From positions 80,145 through 144,144 of the forward strand of contig NZ_PVYW01000025.1 in NCBI RefSeq assembly GCF_003001675.1: 64,000 bases of DNA. Direction: 5' to 3'. This DNA comes from Cohnella sp. SGD-V74. Its GTDB lineage: Bacteria > Bacillota > Bacilli > Paenibacillales > Paenibacillaceae. The notes beneath the pieces were generated by a model. That model saw nothing but the letters and a program-made list of their open reading frames with translations. It made no database searches and was not told the origin of the DNA. The translations under genes were made by a program, and so were the position numbers. Positions within the stretch are counted from its first letter, which is position 1, and the number at the start of each line of letters is the position of its first letter. Below are positions 1 through 8,466 of the stretch, one piece after another.

Positions 1-190
1 CGATGTCCTCGTCCGTCAAGATGAGCTCCAGGGACATCCTTTTGGCCATGTCGATCGCGCGTTCCTTGAGCGGCACCTCCTCATAAGACAGATCGAGAGA
101 CCGGTCCGGCTTCACATAATAGAGCGCGCCTACCCCCGCGATGACGGCGAGGAAGACGAGCACGAACAGTCCAATCAACAATTTTTTCAT
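1..190 (-). CDS. membrane-anchored protein of unknown function, 3' part outside the window
   Basis: Reading leftward from an ATG at 190 there is an open frame of 63 codons that runs off the window edge. It starts MKKLLIGLFVLVFLAVIAG, a short basic start followed by one strong hydrophobic segment (about residues 4-25), so an N-terminal membrane anchor or uncleaved signal. The rest (from about residue 28) is hydrophilic, with YYVKPDRSLDLSYEEVPLKE. A good ribosome binding site (AAGGAG) lies 6 to 7 bases before the ATG. I do not recognise the family and the C-terminal part is missing. Confidence 0.7.
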   Translation of the reverse strand, partial: MKKLLIGLFVLVFLAVIAGVGALYYVKPDRSLDLSYEEVPLKERAIDMAKRMSLELILTDEDI

Positions 191-207
191 CGCAATCTCC
201 TTTATGA

Positions 208-380
208 GGTTGTTCAAAAAGCCCGCTTTTGATCACGAAGTATTCCGGGAAGAAGACTCGACATCGAATCTTGAATTCAGCCGGTTCTTCCGGTGCTCAC
301 GTAGCTTCCACTACGCTCCGCTCCTCATACCCGGTCTTCATCCAATCTTCTCGGTGCTGAAAACCGGACTTTTTGAACTC
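208..380. repeat. MITE-like intergenic repeat with inverted ends
   Basis: About 170 bp bounded by imperfect inverted ends: TGTTCAAAAAGCCCGCTTTT (211-230) and, on the other strand, AGTTCAAAAAGTCCGGTTTT (360-379). The interior has several internal complements. There is no credible gene inside. A second copy of only the right end lies at 722-757. The structure is that of a small non-autonomous or palindromic dispersed repeat; I believe similar elements are common in Paenibacillaceae genomes, but I could not check copy number. Confidence 0.6.
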
Positions 381-391
381 TCACTTTATGG

Positions 392-420
392 TTGACTTCG
401 GGGGAAGAGAGGCGTATAAC
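392..420 (+). promoter_or_regulatory. sigma-A promoter for the T-box/ilvA transcript
   Basis: TTGACT at 392-397 and TATAAC at 415-420 are separated by exactly 17 bases. Transcription would start near 427, just before the T-box leader. The -35 box lies directly after the right end of the repeat at 208-380. Confidence 0.75.
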
Positions 421-426
421 AATAAA

Positions 427-706
427 TAAATTCAACGACGGGAACAAGTTGTCCGGGCCCTTCGATCTCCAGAGAGTCGGCGAAACGCTGAGAGCCGACG
501 ATCGAAAGCCGGTGCAATATCCTCCCCGAGAAGCGGCGCCGAATCCGATTTGCCATTAAGCGCCGACGGTTCCCCCGTTACGGGAAGTCGTATATACTCT
601 ATACGACGAGCGAGCGCCCGACGTTGCAACTTCGCTAATGCAAAATCGGGAACGAGGGTGGTACCACGGATAACGATCCGTCCCTTTCCAGGGGGCGGTT
701 TTTTTG
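427..706 (+). ncRNA. T-box leader (isoleucine specifier) of ilvA
   Basis: The leader shows the T-box family signs in order. An AG-box-like AGAGAG lies in the distal part of stem I (471-476). The specifier loop has AATATC with ATC (Ile) at 519-521. The T-box motif GAGGGTGGTACCACGG is at 654-669, one base from the usual GGNACCGCG. A terminator hairpin follows (678-705). Uncharged tRNA-Ile would pair with the ATC specifier and the T-box bulge to form the antiterminator, letting transcription into ilvA. The Ile specifier fits the product, the first enzyme of isoleucine synthesis. Confidence 0.9.
678..705 (+). terminator. T-box regulated intrinsic terminator
   Basis: Stem CCGTCCCT pairs with AGGGGGCGG across a 4-base loop and is followed by seven T residues. 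It competes with the antiterminator formed around 654-685. Confidence 0.85.
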
Positions 707-721
707 TATTCTTATAGCGGT

Positions 722-757
722 TGCTGAAAAACCGGACTTTTTGAACTTACACTTATA
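722..757. repeat. terminal fragment of the 208-380 repeat
   Basis: This stretch matches positions 355-390 with a few differences (shared core CCGGACTTTTTGAACT). It lies between the T-box terminator and the ilvA ribosome binding site, so it is carried in the ilvA 5' untranslated region. Confidence 0.6.
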
Positions 758-796
758 CGCTTATATGCCGACGCCGGCAGAAAGGATGATTTCGAA

Positions 797-2065
797 ATGA
801 ACGCCCGCTCCGAACAATATGCCGTCCAGCTTGCCGATATTCTGAATGCCCACCGCGTTTTGCAGGACGTGATCGCCCCCACTCCTCTGCAGTTGAATCC
901 CGCATTGTCCGCCAAGTTCGGCTGCAATGTGTATTTGAAACGGGAGGATCAACAAGTCGTCCGTTCCTTTAAAATACGGGGGGCTTACTACTTGATCGCC
1001 TCGTTGTCCCCGGAAGAGAGAAGCCGGGGCGTCGTCTGCGCCAGCGCGGGCAACCATGCCCAAGGCGTCGCCTACTCTTGCCGCAGGCTGGACATTCCGG
1101 GCATGATCTTCATGCCCGCGACCACGCCGAGGCAGAAAATCAATCAAGTGAAGCTGTTCGGGGGAGACAAAGTCGACATCCGCTTGATCGGCGACACGTT
1201 CGACGACGCCTATGCGGAAGCCGTGCGCGTCAGCGAGCAGGAAGGCTTGCCGTTCGTCCATCCGTTCGACGACTCCCGGATCATCGCGGGCAATGCCACG
1301 ATCGGCAAAGAAATCATCGAAGGCGGCGCGCCTTCCATCGATGTGCTGCTTGTGACGATCGGCGGGGGCGGATTGGCGGCGGGCGTCTCGACATATATCA
1401 AAGCGATCAGCCCGGCGACCCGCATCATCGGGGTCGAACCGGAAGGAGCGCCCTCCATGCGGCAGGCATTCGAGGAGCAGCAGGTCGTTACGCTCACGGA
1501 GATCGACAAGTTCGTGGACGGAGCGGCGGTCAAACGGGTCGGCGAGCTGACGTACGCCGTCTGCCGCGAGCTGCTGGACGACATCGCCGTCGTGCCGGAA
1601 GGGCGGGTCTGCACGACGATTCTGGAACTGTACAACGAGCACGCGATCGTCGCCGAGCCCGCCGGGGCGCTTACCGTCGCCGCGCTGTCGGCGATGGACC
1701 CGGAGGCGCTGCGCGGCAAGAACGTTGTCTGCGTCATTAGCGGCGGCAACAACGACATCGACCGGATGCAGGAGATCAAGGAGCGTTCCCTCATCTACGA
1801 GGGGCTTAAGCATTACTTCATGATCAACTTCCCGCAGAGAGCGGGAGCGCTGCGCGAGTTTCTGGACGACGTGCTCGGCCCCGGCGACGACATCGTCCAG
1901 TTCGAGTACACGAAGAAACACAACAAGGAAAACGGACCGGCGCTCGTCGGCATCGAGCTTAAGAGTCCGGAAGACTGCGACGGGCTGCTGGAACGGATGA
2001 GGAACAAAGGCTTCCAATTTATCGAGCTCAACAAAGACCCTCTGCTGTTTAATCTGCTGATCTGA
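797..2065 (+). CDS. ilvA: threonine ammonia-lyase, biosynthetic, with ACT-like domain
   Basis: PLP enzyme that deaminates threonine to 2-oxobutanoate, the committed step of isoleucine synthesis, in the cytoplasm. The protein has 422 residues, the length of B. subtilis IlvA. The PLP lysine is in SFKIRGA (Lys59), the substrate loop is CASAGNHAQG (81-90) and the phosphate-binding glycine loop is GGGGLAAG (189-196). The C-terminal 85 residues (from YFMINFPQRAGALREF) form the single ACT-like regulatory domain of the short Bacillus-type enzyme, which usually gives feedback control by isoleucine. The ATG at 797 has AGAAAGGATG about 10 bases upstream. It stands alone under the isoleucine T-box, with its own terminator behind it. 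Confidence 0.95.
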   Translation: MNARSEQYAVQLADILNAHRVLQDVIAPTPLQLNPALSAKFGCNVYLKREDQQVVRSFKIRGAYYLIASLSPEERSRGVVCASAGNHAQGVAYSCRRLDIPGMIFMPATTPRQKINQVKLFGGDKVDIRLIGDTFDDAYAEAVRVSEQEGLPFVHPFDDSRIIAGNATIGKEIIEGGAPSIDVLLVTIGGGGLAAGVSTYIKAISPATRIIGVEPEGAPSMRQAFEEQQVVTLTEIDKFVDGAAVKRVGELTYAVCRELLDDIAVVPEGRVCTTILELYNEHAIVAEPAGALTVAALSAMDPEALRGKNVVCVISGGNNDIDRMQEIKERSLIYEGLKHYFMINFPQRAGALREFLDDVLGPGDDIVQFEYTKKHNKENGPALVGIELKSPEDCDGLLERMRNKGFQFIELNKDPLLFNLLI

Positions 2066-2093
2066 GGTTCCGCCAAGCCGGGACTTCTTCCAG

Positions 2094-2124
2094 AGCCGAC
2101 GCTGTCCAAGCGTCGGCTTTTATT
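2094..2124 (+). terminator. intrinsic terminator of ilvA
   Basis: GCCGACGCT and AGCGTCGGC form a perfect 9-bp stem with a short loop, followed by TTTTATTA. The following 277 bases up to the next start hold no gene that I can support. Confidence 0.85.
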
Positions 2125-2401
2125 ATATGGTTAACCGCTCGTCCCCCACACGCACGCCTGTCGTCCAGCTCCTCCTCCTCCCCCGTTGCCATCCGTTCTC
2201 CCTTTTCGCCCAAACCCTCTTCCTACAAGCGTTTTTTCGCGCGCCGCCGCATAACCGACACCTGATTCGCCAAAAATAATAAGTACGGGTTTCAACGGAA
2301 TTGACGTGCCGCCTCCTAAGCTTTATCCCGGATTTACACTTGAGGGTTACAGTGGATGGAGAATGATCGTTTCGACTAACCAGACTATGCGAGGTGCGAG
2401 C

Positions 2402-3616
2402 ATGATGTATAACCCGCTGAAAGTTTTCATCCTGTACGCCCGTTTCGGAGATGGACATTGGCAAGCCGCGTCCGCGCTGCGGCAGAGCTTCGCCAAACTC
2501 GGCAACGTGGAGGTTAAGCTCGTCGATCTGTTGGAGGAGTCGCATCCCGTGCTAAACGGGGTAAGCCGATTCGTCTACCGTAAAAGCTATTCCGTGCTGC
2601 CCCAAGCCTACGGCTGGGTGTACCAGCGCACGAAAACGATGAAGCCGGATTCGATGTTCGCCTCGTGGCTGCATTCGTTCGGAGTGCCGGCCTTGCTGAA
2701 GATGGTGGAAAAGGAGCGTCCTGACGCCATCGTCCATACGTTTCCGACGCTGGCCTGCCCGCAAGTCATGCACAAGATGCGCCGCAAAATTCCGATGTAT
2801 AACGTCATTACCGACTTCGATCTGCATCTGCGCTGGGTTCATCCCGCGATCGACAAGTACTATGTCGCGACGGACGATATGCGCCGTCAGCTCTGCGAGC
2901 TGGGGATCGAGCCGCATCGGGTTGCCGCGACGGGCATCCCGATCCGTCCCGAGTTCCAGACTCTGTCTGCGGGAACGGCTTTCCCCGTCGGGCGACCGAC
3001 CATTCTGGTCATGGCCAGCGCGGGAATGGCGCCGGTCCATGCAGCAAGTCTATGCCGCAGCCTGGCCGAGCGATGCGCCGCTCGCGTCGTCGTCGTATGC
3101 GGCCGCAACCGGGCGCTTCGTCAAGCGCTCGAGACTCAGCTCGGGGGTAATCCCAACGTTACGATTCTCGGTTACGTGGAGCGAATACAGGATTGGATGG
3201 CCGTCGCCTCCGGCATCGTCACGAAGCCCGGCGGGCTGACTCTGTCTGAAGCGATCGCCGCCGGATTGCCGATCTTCCTCTACCGCCCCGTACCCGGGCA
3301 GGAATATAACAATGCCCGATATTTGGAAAGCAAAGGAGCCGCCGTCATATGCAGAACGATCGGCCAGTTAACGCAAGCTATAGCGGAACGGCTCGAGAAG
3401 CCCCGGCTTCGCGAGCAGATGCTTCAGGCGATCTATTCGCTTCGCAAGCCGGACGCCTCGGATACGATCGCCTTGGATATTGCCCGCCAATTGAATATAA
3501 TGGAAGTGGTTCCCGCCATCGACAGCGGAAAGCTCAGGCATCGGGACGACTTGTCCCTGGTTCCGGCTTCACCGGAGTTGCAAAGGAGAGCTGCATGTGA
3601 GCAAGTCATCCCTTAA
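2402..3616 (+). CDS. diacylglycerol glucosyltransferase-like (UgtP/MGDG synthase family) glycosyltransferase
   Basis: A 404-residue GT-B glycosyltransferase of the MGDG synthase/UgtP family, which adds sugars to diacylglycerol at the inner face of the membrane. The N-terminal family signature is LYARFGDGHWQAA (glycine-rich loop and His near residue 19). The Glyco_tran_28-type C-terminal donor site has TKPGGLTLSEAIAAGLPIF from about residue 274. I chose ATG 2402 (or the adjacent ATG 2405) because GAGGTG at 2391-2396 is the only good ribosome binding site; an upstream in-frame ATG at 2306 has none. The last 20 bases overlap the next gene, an MFS transporter. A UgtP-type enzyme followed by an MFS protein recalls ypfP-ltaA of Staphylococcus, which makes and flips the lipoteichoic acid glycolipid anchor; that role here is inference. 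Confidence 0.75.
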   Translation: MMYNPLKVFILYARFGDGHWQAASALRQSFAKLGNVEVKLVDLLEESHPVLNGVSRFVYRKSYSVLPQAYGWVYQRTKTMKPDSMFASWLHSFGVPALLKMVEKERPDAIVHTFPTLACPQVMHKMRRKIPMYNVITDFDLHLRWVHPAIDKYYVATDDMRRQLCELGIEPHRVAATGIPIRPEFQTLSAGTAFPVGRPTILVMASAGMAPVHAASLCRSLAERCAARVVVVCGRNRALRQALETQLGGNPNVTILGYVERIQDWMAVASGIVTKPGGLTLSEAIAAGLPIFLYRPVPGQEYNNARYLESKGAAVICRTIGQLTQAIAERLEKPRLREQMLQAIYSLRKPDASDTIALDIARQLNIMEVVPAIDSGKLRHRDDLSLVPASPELQRRAACEQVIP

Positions 3617-4802
3617 ATCTCTGCTTCGCACGGATATGCTCCTCTACCTGACCATTCTGTATTTGATCGAATTCGTCAGGGGAGCGGCGCTGATCAGTTT
3701 CCTGCCGATCTATGGAGACAAAGCTCTCGGCCTTAATCTCGACGTGATCGGGGCGGCCATTACCGCACACTATTTTACGGATACCGGGCTTAAGCTGGCG
3801 ATCGGATATTTGCTGGACCGCCTGTCCGTCCGCATGGTCGTCGGCGTCGGCGCTTTGTGCTCCCTGCTGGGCATCGCGGCGCTGCAGTTCGCGGATATCC
3901 CATGGGTGTTCATTGCGGCCGCGGCGCTGTACGGGATCGGCATCTCGCCGATTTGGATCGTCTGCCTGACCAAGATCAAGGAAGATCAGCGCGCCACCCA
4001 GATGGGATTTCTGTATACGGTCTGGCTGGTCGGCCTCGGCAGCGGACCGGTCGTCATCAACCTGCTGCTGGATTACGATCTGCAGCTCAGCTACTGGGTC
4101 ATGGTCGGCGTTTCGCTGGCGGCATGGCTTCTTTCCCTCCTGATTAAAGGGGGGAAAAGCATGCACATCGACGTTATGCCGTTCCGCAAGCAGCTTTCCA
4201 TACTCGGCAGCCGGCTGCGCGAGATGAAGCTGCTGCTGCCCGGCATGGTGCTGCAGACGCTCGGCGCGGGCATGCTTCTCCCTATTCTGCCGAGCTTCGC
4301 GGTCAACGCGCTCGACATGACCGCGACTCATTATTCCATTCTGCTGATGATCGGCGGAGGCTGTACGGTCATCGGCCTTATTCCGATGGGCAAGCTGTCC
4401 GACGCCTTCGGCAAAAAGTGGTTTCTTATCGTAGGGTTCCTGGCGTTCGGCCTGGTGCTGTTCGCCCTCACCCTGCATCCTCCGCTCGGACTGGCCCTGT
4501 TCTGGGCGTTCGTGCTCGGCATTTCCTATGCCGCCGTGCTGCCGGCCTGGAACGCCCTGCTGGCCGCCTATGTTCCTCAAGGCCAGCAGGGGCTAGGATG
4601 GGGCGTATTTTCCACGGTGGAGGGCATCGGGGGAATGATCGGACCGGTCATCGGCGGGCTGGTCGCGACCCGGTATACCGAAGCTTCGGTCATCGGCATT
4701 GCCGGATTGCTGTTCATCGTAATCAGCGTGTTTTACGTCTTCTTCCCCTTCAGGCTGTTCAGAGGCGAAACCTCGCCCGCCTTGGCGAAGGGAGCGAAAT
4801 AA
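3597..4802 (+). CDS. MFS transporter, possible glycolipid flippase
   Basis: A 401-residue integral membrane protein with about 12 hydrophobic segments in two halves, typical of the major facilitator superfamily. An MFS-like loop motif GYLLDRLSVRM follows segment 2, and a related loop GKLSDAFGKKW follows segment 8. The start is GTG at 3597 with AAAGGAGAG about 7 bases before it, inside the end of the glycosyltransferase gene (20-base overlap), so the two are translationally coupled. The substrate cannot be read from sequence. The pairing with a UgtP-like enzyme suggests an LtaA-like lipid flippase; a drug exporter is the alternative. Confidence 0.75.
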   Translation: MSKSSLKSLLRTDMLLYLTILYLIEFVRGAALISFLPIYGDKALGLNLDVIGAAITAHYFTDTGLKLAIGYLLDRLSVRMVVGVGALCSLLGIAALQFADIPWVFIAAAALYGIGISPIWIVCLTKIKEDQRATQMGFLYTVWLVGLGSGPVVINLLLDYDLQLSYWVMVGVSLAAWLLSLLIKGGKSMHIDVMPFRKQLSILGSRLREMKLLLPGMVLQTLGAGMLLPILPSFAVNALDMTATHYSILLMIGGGCTVIGLIPMGKLSDAFGKKWFLIVGFLAFGLVLFALTLHPPLGLALFWAFVLGISYAAVLPAWNALLAAYVPQGQQGLGWGVFSTVEGIGGMIGPVIGGLVATRYTEASVIGIAGLLFIVISVFYVFFPFRLFRGETSPALAKGAK

Positions 4803-4839
4803 TCGAAGTCCGCCGGACGGGTCGAATGGAGCAATTTCA

Positions 4840-5415
4840 ATGTTTAGTGGGGATTTCAATCTCGAAGAGATCAAGGAGCTGCTGCACCGTTATTCGCAAT
4901 TCGGTCCGCTGCCCGGCATTTTACTACCTTTTCTCGAAGCGCTTCTTCCCGTACTGCCGTTGGTCGTCTTCGTCGTCGCCAACGCGGCCGCTTACGGCAT
5001 GTGGCTCGGCTTTCTGTACTCCTGGATCGGGGTTACTCTCGGCGCCTTGCTCGTCTTCTCCCTTGCGCGACGATTCGGCAATCGCTACGGAGCCCGAATT
5101 CGCGCGAGATTCCCGAGGTCGGAGAAGTTCTTCGCGTACATCGAGCGCAAGGGCTTCACTCCGATTTTCATTCTGGCCTGCTTCCCTTTCTCGCCGTCCG
5201 CCCTCGTGAATATCGCTTCCGGCATGTCGCGAATTCCGTTCCATACGTTCATGACCGCCATCGGCTTGGGCAAAGCCGTTATGATTTTCATCTTGAGCTT
5301 CCTTGGACACGATTTGCAGGCGATGGTCGATCATCCGTGGCGCATCGTCATGGCTATCTCGATTATCGGACTGATGTGGCTCGGAGGGCGCAAGCTCGAG
5401 AGCAGGTACCAATAG
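4840..5415 (+). CDS. TVP38/TMEM64-type (DedA-like, VTT domain) membrane protein
   Basis: A 191-residue membrane protein with several hydrophobic segments. It carries the VTT/DedA-like features: an amphipathic re-entrant stretch GPLPGILLPFLEALLPVLPL near residues 23-42 and, further on, the motif CFPFSPSALVNIASGMSRI (about 114-132). Members act in membrane lipid or undecaprenyl-phosphate translocation and envelope homeostasis. It follows the MFS gene by 37 bases with a weak site (GGAG) before the ATG and is probably in the same operon. A lipid-handling role fits the two upstream genes but is inference. Confidence 0.75.
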   Translation: MFSGDFNLEEIKELLHRYSQFGPLPGILLPFLEALLPVLPLVVFVVANAAAYGMWLGFLYSWIGVTLGALLVFSLARRFGNRYGARIRARFPRSEKFFAYIERKGFTPIFILACFPFSPSALVNIASGMSRIPFHTFMTAIGLGKAVMIFILSFLGHDLQAMVDHPWRIVMAISIIGLMWLGGRKLESRYQ

Positions 5416-5489
5416 GAGCGCTTAAGCATAACCCCCTCCCTCCCGTGGAATCCTAAGCGGGCATTCGAACGCCAAAGGAGGGAATGGTC

Positions 5490-5633
5490 ATGTCCGGCAA
5501 ACAGCCTTCCGACAAGCAGAAGGCGGCCAGCAAGGCCCAGTCGATAGCGGATCGGACCGGAGCAGGCAAGGAAGCGGCCGAGCGGCTGCAATCCGAAGCC
5601 GACAGAGCCGCCGTTCCGAAACACGGATTGTGA
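5490..5633 (+). CDS. small hydrophilic protein, 47 residues
   Basis: ATG at 5490 follows a very strong site AAAGGAGGG (5474-5482) with 7-base spacing. An in-frame ATG at 5484 is too close to that site. The product MSGKQPSDKQKAASKAQS... is rich in Lys, Ala, Ser and Glu, lacks hydrophobic segments and ends PKHGL. It looks like the short disordered proteins found in spore formers. I do not recognise a family. It lies 13 bases before the next small gene, also with a good binding site, and is probably co-transcribed with it. Confidence 0.6.
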   Translation: MSGKQPSDKQKAASKAQSIADRTGAGKEAAERLQSEADRAAVPKHGL

Positions 5634-5646
5634 GGGGGAGCGCGAG

Positions 5647-5925
5647 ATGAGCGAATCCAAAAGAATGGACCCGATGTCCGGAGAAAAAGTCGAAGTGGAC
5701 GGCGTGTACGAGAACGAGGCCGGACAAGCCCAGAAGCTGAAACGGGGGGACGTCTTCCCTTCCGATGTCATTCTCGGCGAGACGGAATGGACGCTGACCG
5801 AGTTCGCCTTCGATAACCACCACGAAGGCCGAACCGATCCTCGGCTCGTACCGAAGGAAGACGATACGGACAAGATCGGCAAGATCGATCACCCCCGCCG
5901 GCAGGTGGCCCCGGGGAAGAAATAG
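5647..5925 (+). CDS. small acidic protein of unknown function, YjzC-like at best
   Basis: A 92-residue hydrophilic protein with no signal or membrane segment. The middle (VDGVYENEAGQAQKLKRGDVFP) recalls short Bacillus proteins such as YjzC, in which a GDKAP-type start is followed by a GVY...L..GDRFP pattern; this is a weak resemblance, not an assignment. The start at 5647 has GGGGGAG about 8 bases upstream. It is the last gene before a strong terminator shared with the convergent operon. Confidence 0.6.
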   Translation: MSESKRMDPMSGEKVEVDGVYENEAGQAQKLKRGDVFPSDVILGETEWTLTEFAFDNHHEGRTDPRLVPKEDDTDKIGKIDHPRRQVAPGKK

Positions 5926-5937
5926 CTTATACCTGCA

Positions 5938-5986
5938 AGCGCCAAGCCCCGGAGAGATCTCCGTCCGGGGCTTGGCGCTTTATTTT
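5938..5986. terminator. bidirectional intrinsic terminator
   Basis: A perfect 15-bp stem (5938-5952 with 5965-5979) around a 12-base loop, with TTTATTTT on the right. The convergent glycoside hydrolase gene ends inside the right arm, so the hairpin serves both strands. Confidence 0.85.
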
Positions 5987-8454
5987 AATCCAGCTCCCCT
6001 AAGCCGTACAGGTCCAAGCAATCCGGACGGAAGGGATTTCCCGTCGTAACGGTTGGCCAGACTGTTCGTGACGGATACGCGCAATACGTTCAGTCCCGGC
6101 TTCAGCTCGCGCCCGATTCCGAAACGATAGGGCTTCCACATTTGGCACCCAACTTCCCGGCCGTTAACTTCCAATCGAACGAACTCATGCGCCTCTCCCA
6201 GATCGAGCTCGATCTGCTCCCATTTCCCCGGATGATCGAGGTCGAATATATTTTCGTACGCAACCGTTCCCGAATAATGCCCCATCCCGTCCCAGTTCGT
6301 CCATGATTCAAGCTCCGGCAAATCCCCTGTCCGCGGCCCCGCCGCCACTCGCCAGCCTGAAGACAAATCTTCCGTCATCGTCCATTCGTTCAGGGCAACG
6401 TCTCCGCGAACAGGCTCGCGGCTCGGATCGACGGCAACAATCAGACACTCCCTCCGTTCGATGCGAACGGCAGCGGCTTGTCCCTCTTGGCGTTCCTTGA
6501 TCCGCACCGCCTCGCATTGTCCCGTCCAGGGGCGCCAAAACTCGGCGTAACCGGCATACTTCATTCCGAACGCGCCTTCGTACTCGTCTTCTCCTTCATT
6601 CACCAGAACATAGAAATAGCAATCGTCCTTCTTCACGCAGCTGATCCGAATGGCAGGCGAAGCGGGCTCTAACCAGGAATGAACGTCCAGTTCGCGCGCC
6701 AGCGCGTCCGCCGCAGCTTCCGCTTGGCTTACGCGAATCTGTCCGATGTCCTTCAAGCCTCCGCGTTCGTTGACCAGTTCGATAACGACGCCGCCTTGCC
6801 GGCAAAACGCTTCGAGCCTGTTCCAGCTTTCCGGGTCCGGCTGACGCTCACCATCCACGAGAACCGCCCTGTATCGGTATCCGGCAATCTCCAGCATTCC
6901 GTCCTTGCAATCGCATGATCCGCGGAACAGCTCGTCTTCCAAGTAATTAAACTCGATTTGACGTTCGTACAGCGGCTTTACCAACCTCCATGGCAAGGAA
7001 GCCTCTCCCGCAAGCACGGCAACTTCCGCCTCGTTCGCGCTATCGGTCATCAGCCAGCTCATCCGCTTGATGTACCTGGAGAATCGGGCGTATTCCGGCC
7101 ACCAGATATTATGGGGTCCGACGTCCGGCGGCCGCTCGTCCCTGCGTTCTTCCCGAATGGAATAGTAGAAGGCATGGGGACTAATCAAGTTAACGCCTCT
7201 AACGAACAACCAGTCGAGATACCACTTCATATTGTCTGCGGTTAACGACCAGCCGCCCTCGATTCCGCAGACGCCGAACGCTTCGTTCATGTTGCGCCGT
7301 TTGCCGCGATGGCGAGCGGAATCGGACGAGCACTTGCCCATCGTGCTGTGTACCCCCGTGACGCCCTTATTCTTCTCCGGAGCGATATATCTCCAGACGA
7401 CATCCTGGCCCGGTATGTGAAAATGCTGAAGCAGTCCGATGTCGTCGCTGCCGGCCGGATGGCCGGTCAGACCTATTCCGTGATTCTCGCACCAATCCGC
7501 CAGCCTCTTATAATAAGTACGCGCCATCCGATTTCGAACCGCCGTATCATAGATCTCCCGGGTATGAACGCTCTGCGCCCCGGCCGCGTACCAGAGCAGC
7601 GGCAAGTCCTTCTCCGCCCCCCCTCCCGCCAGGAATTCGTCAAGGAAACCCCTTGTCCATGGCTTTAGTCCCTCTATGTGCCCGCGGCCAAGCAAATCCG
7701 GCTCATCCGTAAAAAAGGCGATCACCGTCGTGCCGAAATATCGGCTCAGCTTCTCGTAATATCTATCGTGCGTTAAAGAAATAAAAGCTTGAACGGCATC
7801 CGGATTCAGCAGGTCCGCTGCCAGCGGGGCGTCCGGCTCTCCATCGTCCTGACCGGCGTGAATTCCCCGTATCGTCCCTCGCGAATAGGTTTCGACGAAC
7901 AGAAGAACCGACCACTCCCCGGACTCGGAAGGAGCAAACCGGACGCGATTGTTCGCGGGTTCGAGGACGACGGTCCGTTCCGGATCGATTGTCGCGGGCG
8001 ACGCTTTGCGAACGGCCTGAACCGAAATCAGCGTCTCTCCCGGCAGCAGCGCAATCGGGAACTCATGAATTCCGTCCGCCGCCTTGCAGGACAATTCTCT
8101 AATCTGCAAGCCCCGACTCGCATATTCGGGGTTTGTCTTGACGACCATTCCGCATGCGGAGCCCGACGGATACATCCCCTCGTCGTACAGAATCACTTTC
8201 ATCCCGAGCTTGTCGGCTTCGGCAACGGCCGAGTCCACCAGTTCCATGAACGGCTCGGAAAGATAGGGAAGCGAACGCGGCAGACCCATGCGCGGATGAA
8301 GGACGAACCCGTCGACCTCTTTCTCATGAAAGTCGCGAATTTGCCGGATAAGCTCATCCCGCGACAATTCGTCGTTCCAGAACCAGAACGGCAACGGGCT
8401 GTATTCGGCGGACGGATTAACAAAATGCTCTCTCATCGCTTCAAGTCGATTCAC
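5980..8454 (-). CDS. large glycoside hydrolase, GH106-like
   Basis: An 824-residue protein without signal peptide, so cytoplasmic. The N-terminus has YSPLPFWFWNDELSRDELI, then FVLHPRMGLPRSLPYLS and VILYDEGMYPSGSACG. These fit a (beta/alpha)8 sugar hydrolase of the large rhamnosidase-like group that annotation pipelines call GH106-related. The last 150 residues (LDLGEAHEFVRLEVNGREVG ... NVLRVSVTNSLANRY) look like a galactose-binding beta-sandwich. GTG at 8454 has GAGGAG 8 to 9 bases before it. It is the last gene of an operon with two sugar permeases, a binding lipoprotein and an AraC regulator. It therefore probably cleaves an imported oligosaccharide, perhaps rhamnose-containing; substrate and exact family are not certain. 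Confidence 0.7.
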   Translation of the reverse strand: MNRLEAMREHFVNPSAEYSPLPFWFWNDELSRDELIRQIRDFHEKEVDGFVLHPRMGLPRSLPYLSEPFMELVDSAVAEADKLGMKVILYDEGMYPSGSACGMVVKTNPEYASRGLQIRELSCKAADGIHEFPIALLPGETLISVQAVRKASPATIDPERTVVLEPANNRVRFAPSESGEWSVLLFVETYSRGTIRGIHAGQDDGEPDAPLAADLLNPDAVQAFISLTHDRYYEKLSRYFGTTVIAFFTDEPDLLGRGHIEGLKPWTRGFLDEFLAGGGAEKDLPLLWYAAGAQSVHTREIYDTAVRNRMARTYYKRLADWCENHGIGLTGHPAGSDDIGLLQHFHIPGQDVVWRYIAPEKNKGVTGVHSTMGKCSSDSARHRGKRRNMNEAFGVCGIEGGWSLTADNMKWYLDWLFVRGVNLISPHAFYYSIREERRDERPPDVGPHNIWWPEYARFSRYIKRMSWLMTDSANEAEVAVLAGEASLPWRLVKPLYERQIEFNYLEDELFRGSCDCKDGMLEIAGYRYRAVLVDGERQPDPESWNRLEAFCRQGGVVIELVNERGGLKDIGQIRVSQAEAAADALARELDVHSWLEPASPAIRISCVKKDDCYFYVLVNEGEDEYEGAFGMKYAGYAEFWRPWTGQCEAVRIKERQEGQAAAVRIERRECLIVAVDPSREPVRGDVALNEWTMTEDLSSGWRVAAGPRTGDLPELESWTNWDGMGHYSGTVAYENIFDLDHPGKWEQIELDLGEAHEFVRLEVNGREVGCQMWKPYRFGIGRELKPGLNVLRVSVTNSLANRYDGKSLPSGLLGPVRLRGAGLK

Positions 8455-8466
8455 TTGTTCAACTCC

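Noticed and set aside
432..629. A 65-codon minus-strand frame in the T-box leader
   Set aside because: It lies within the structured RNA leader and has no independent support.
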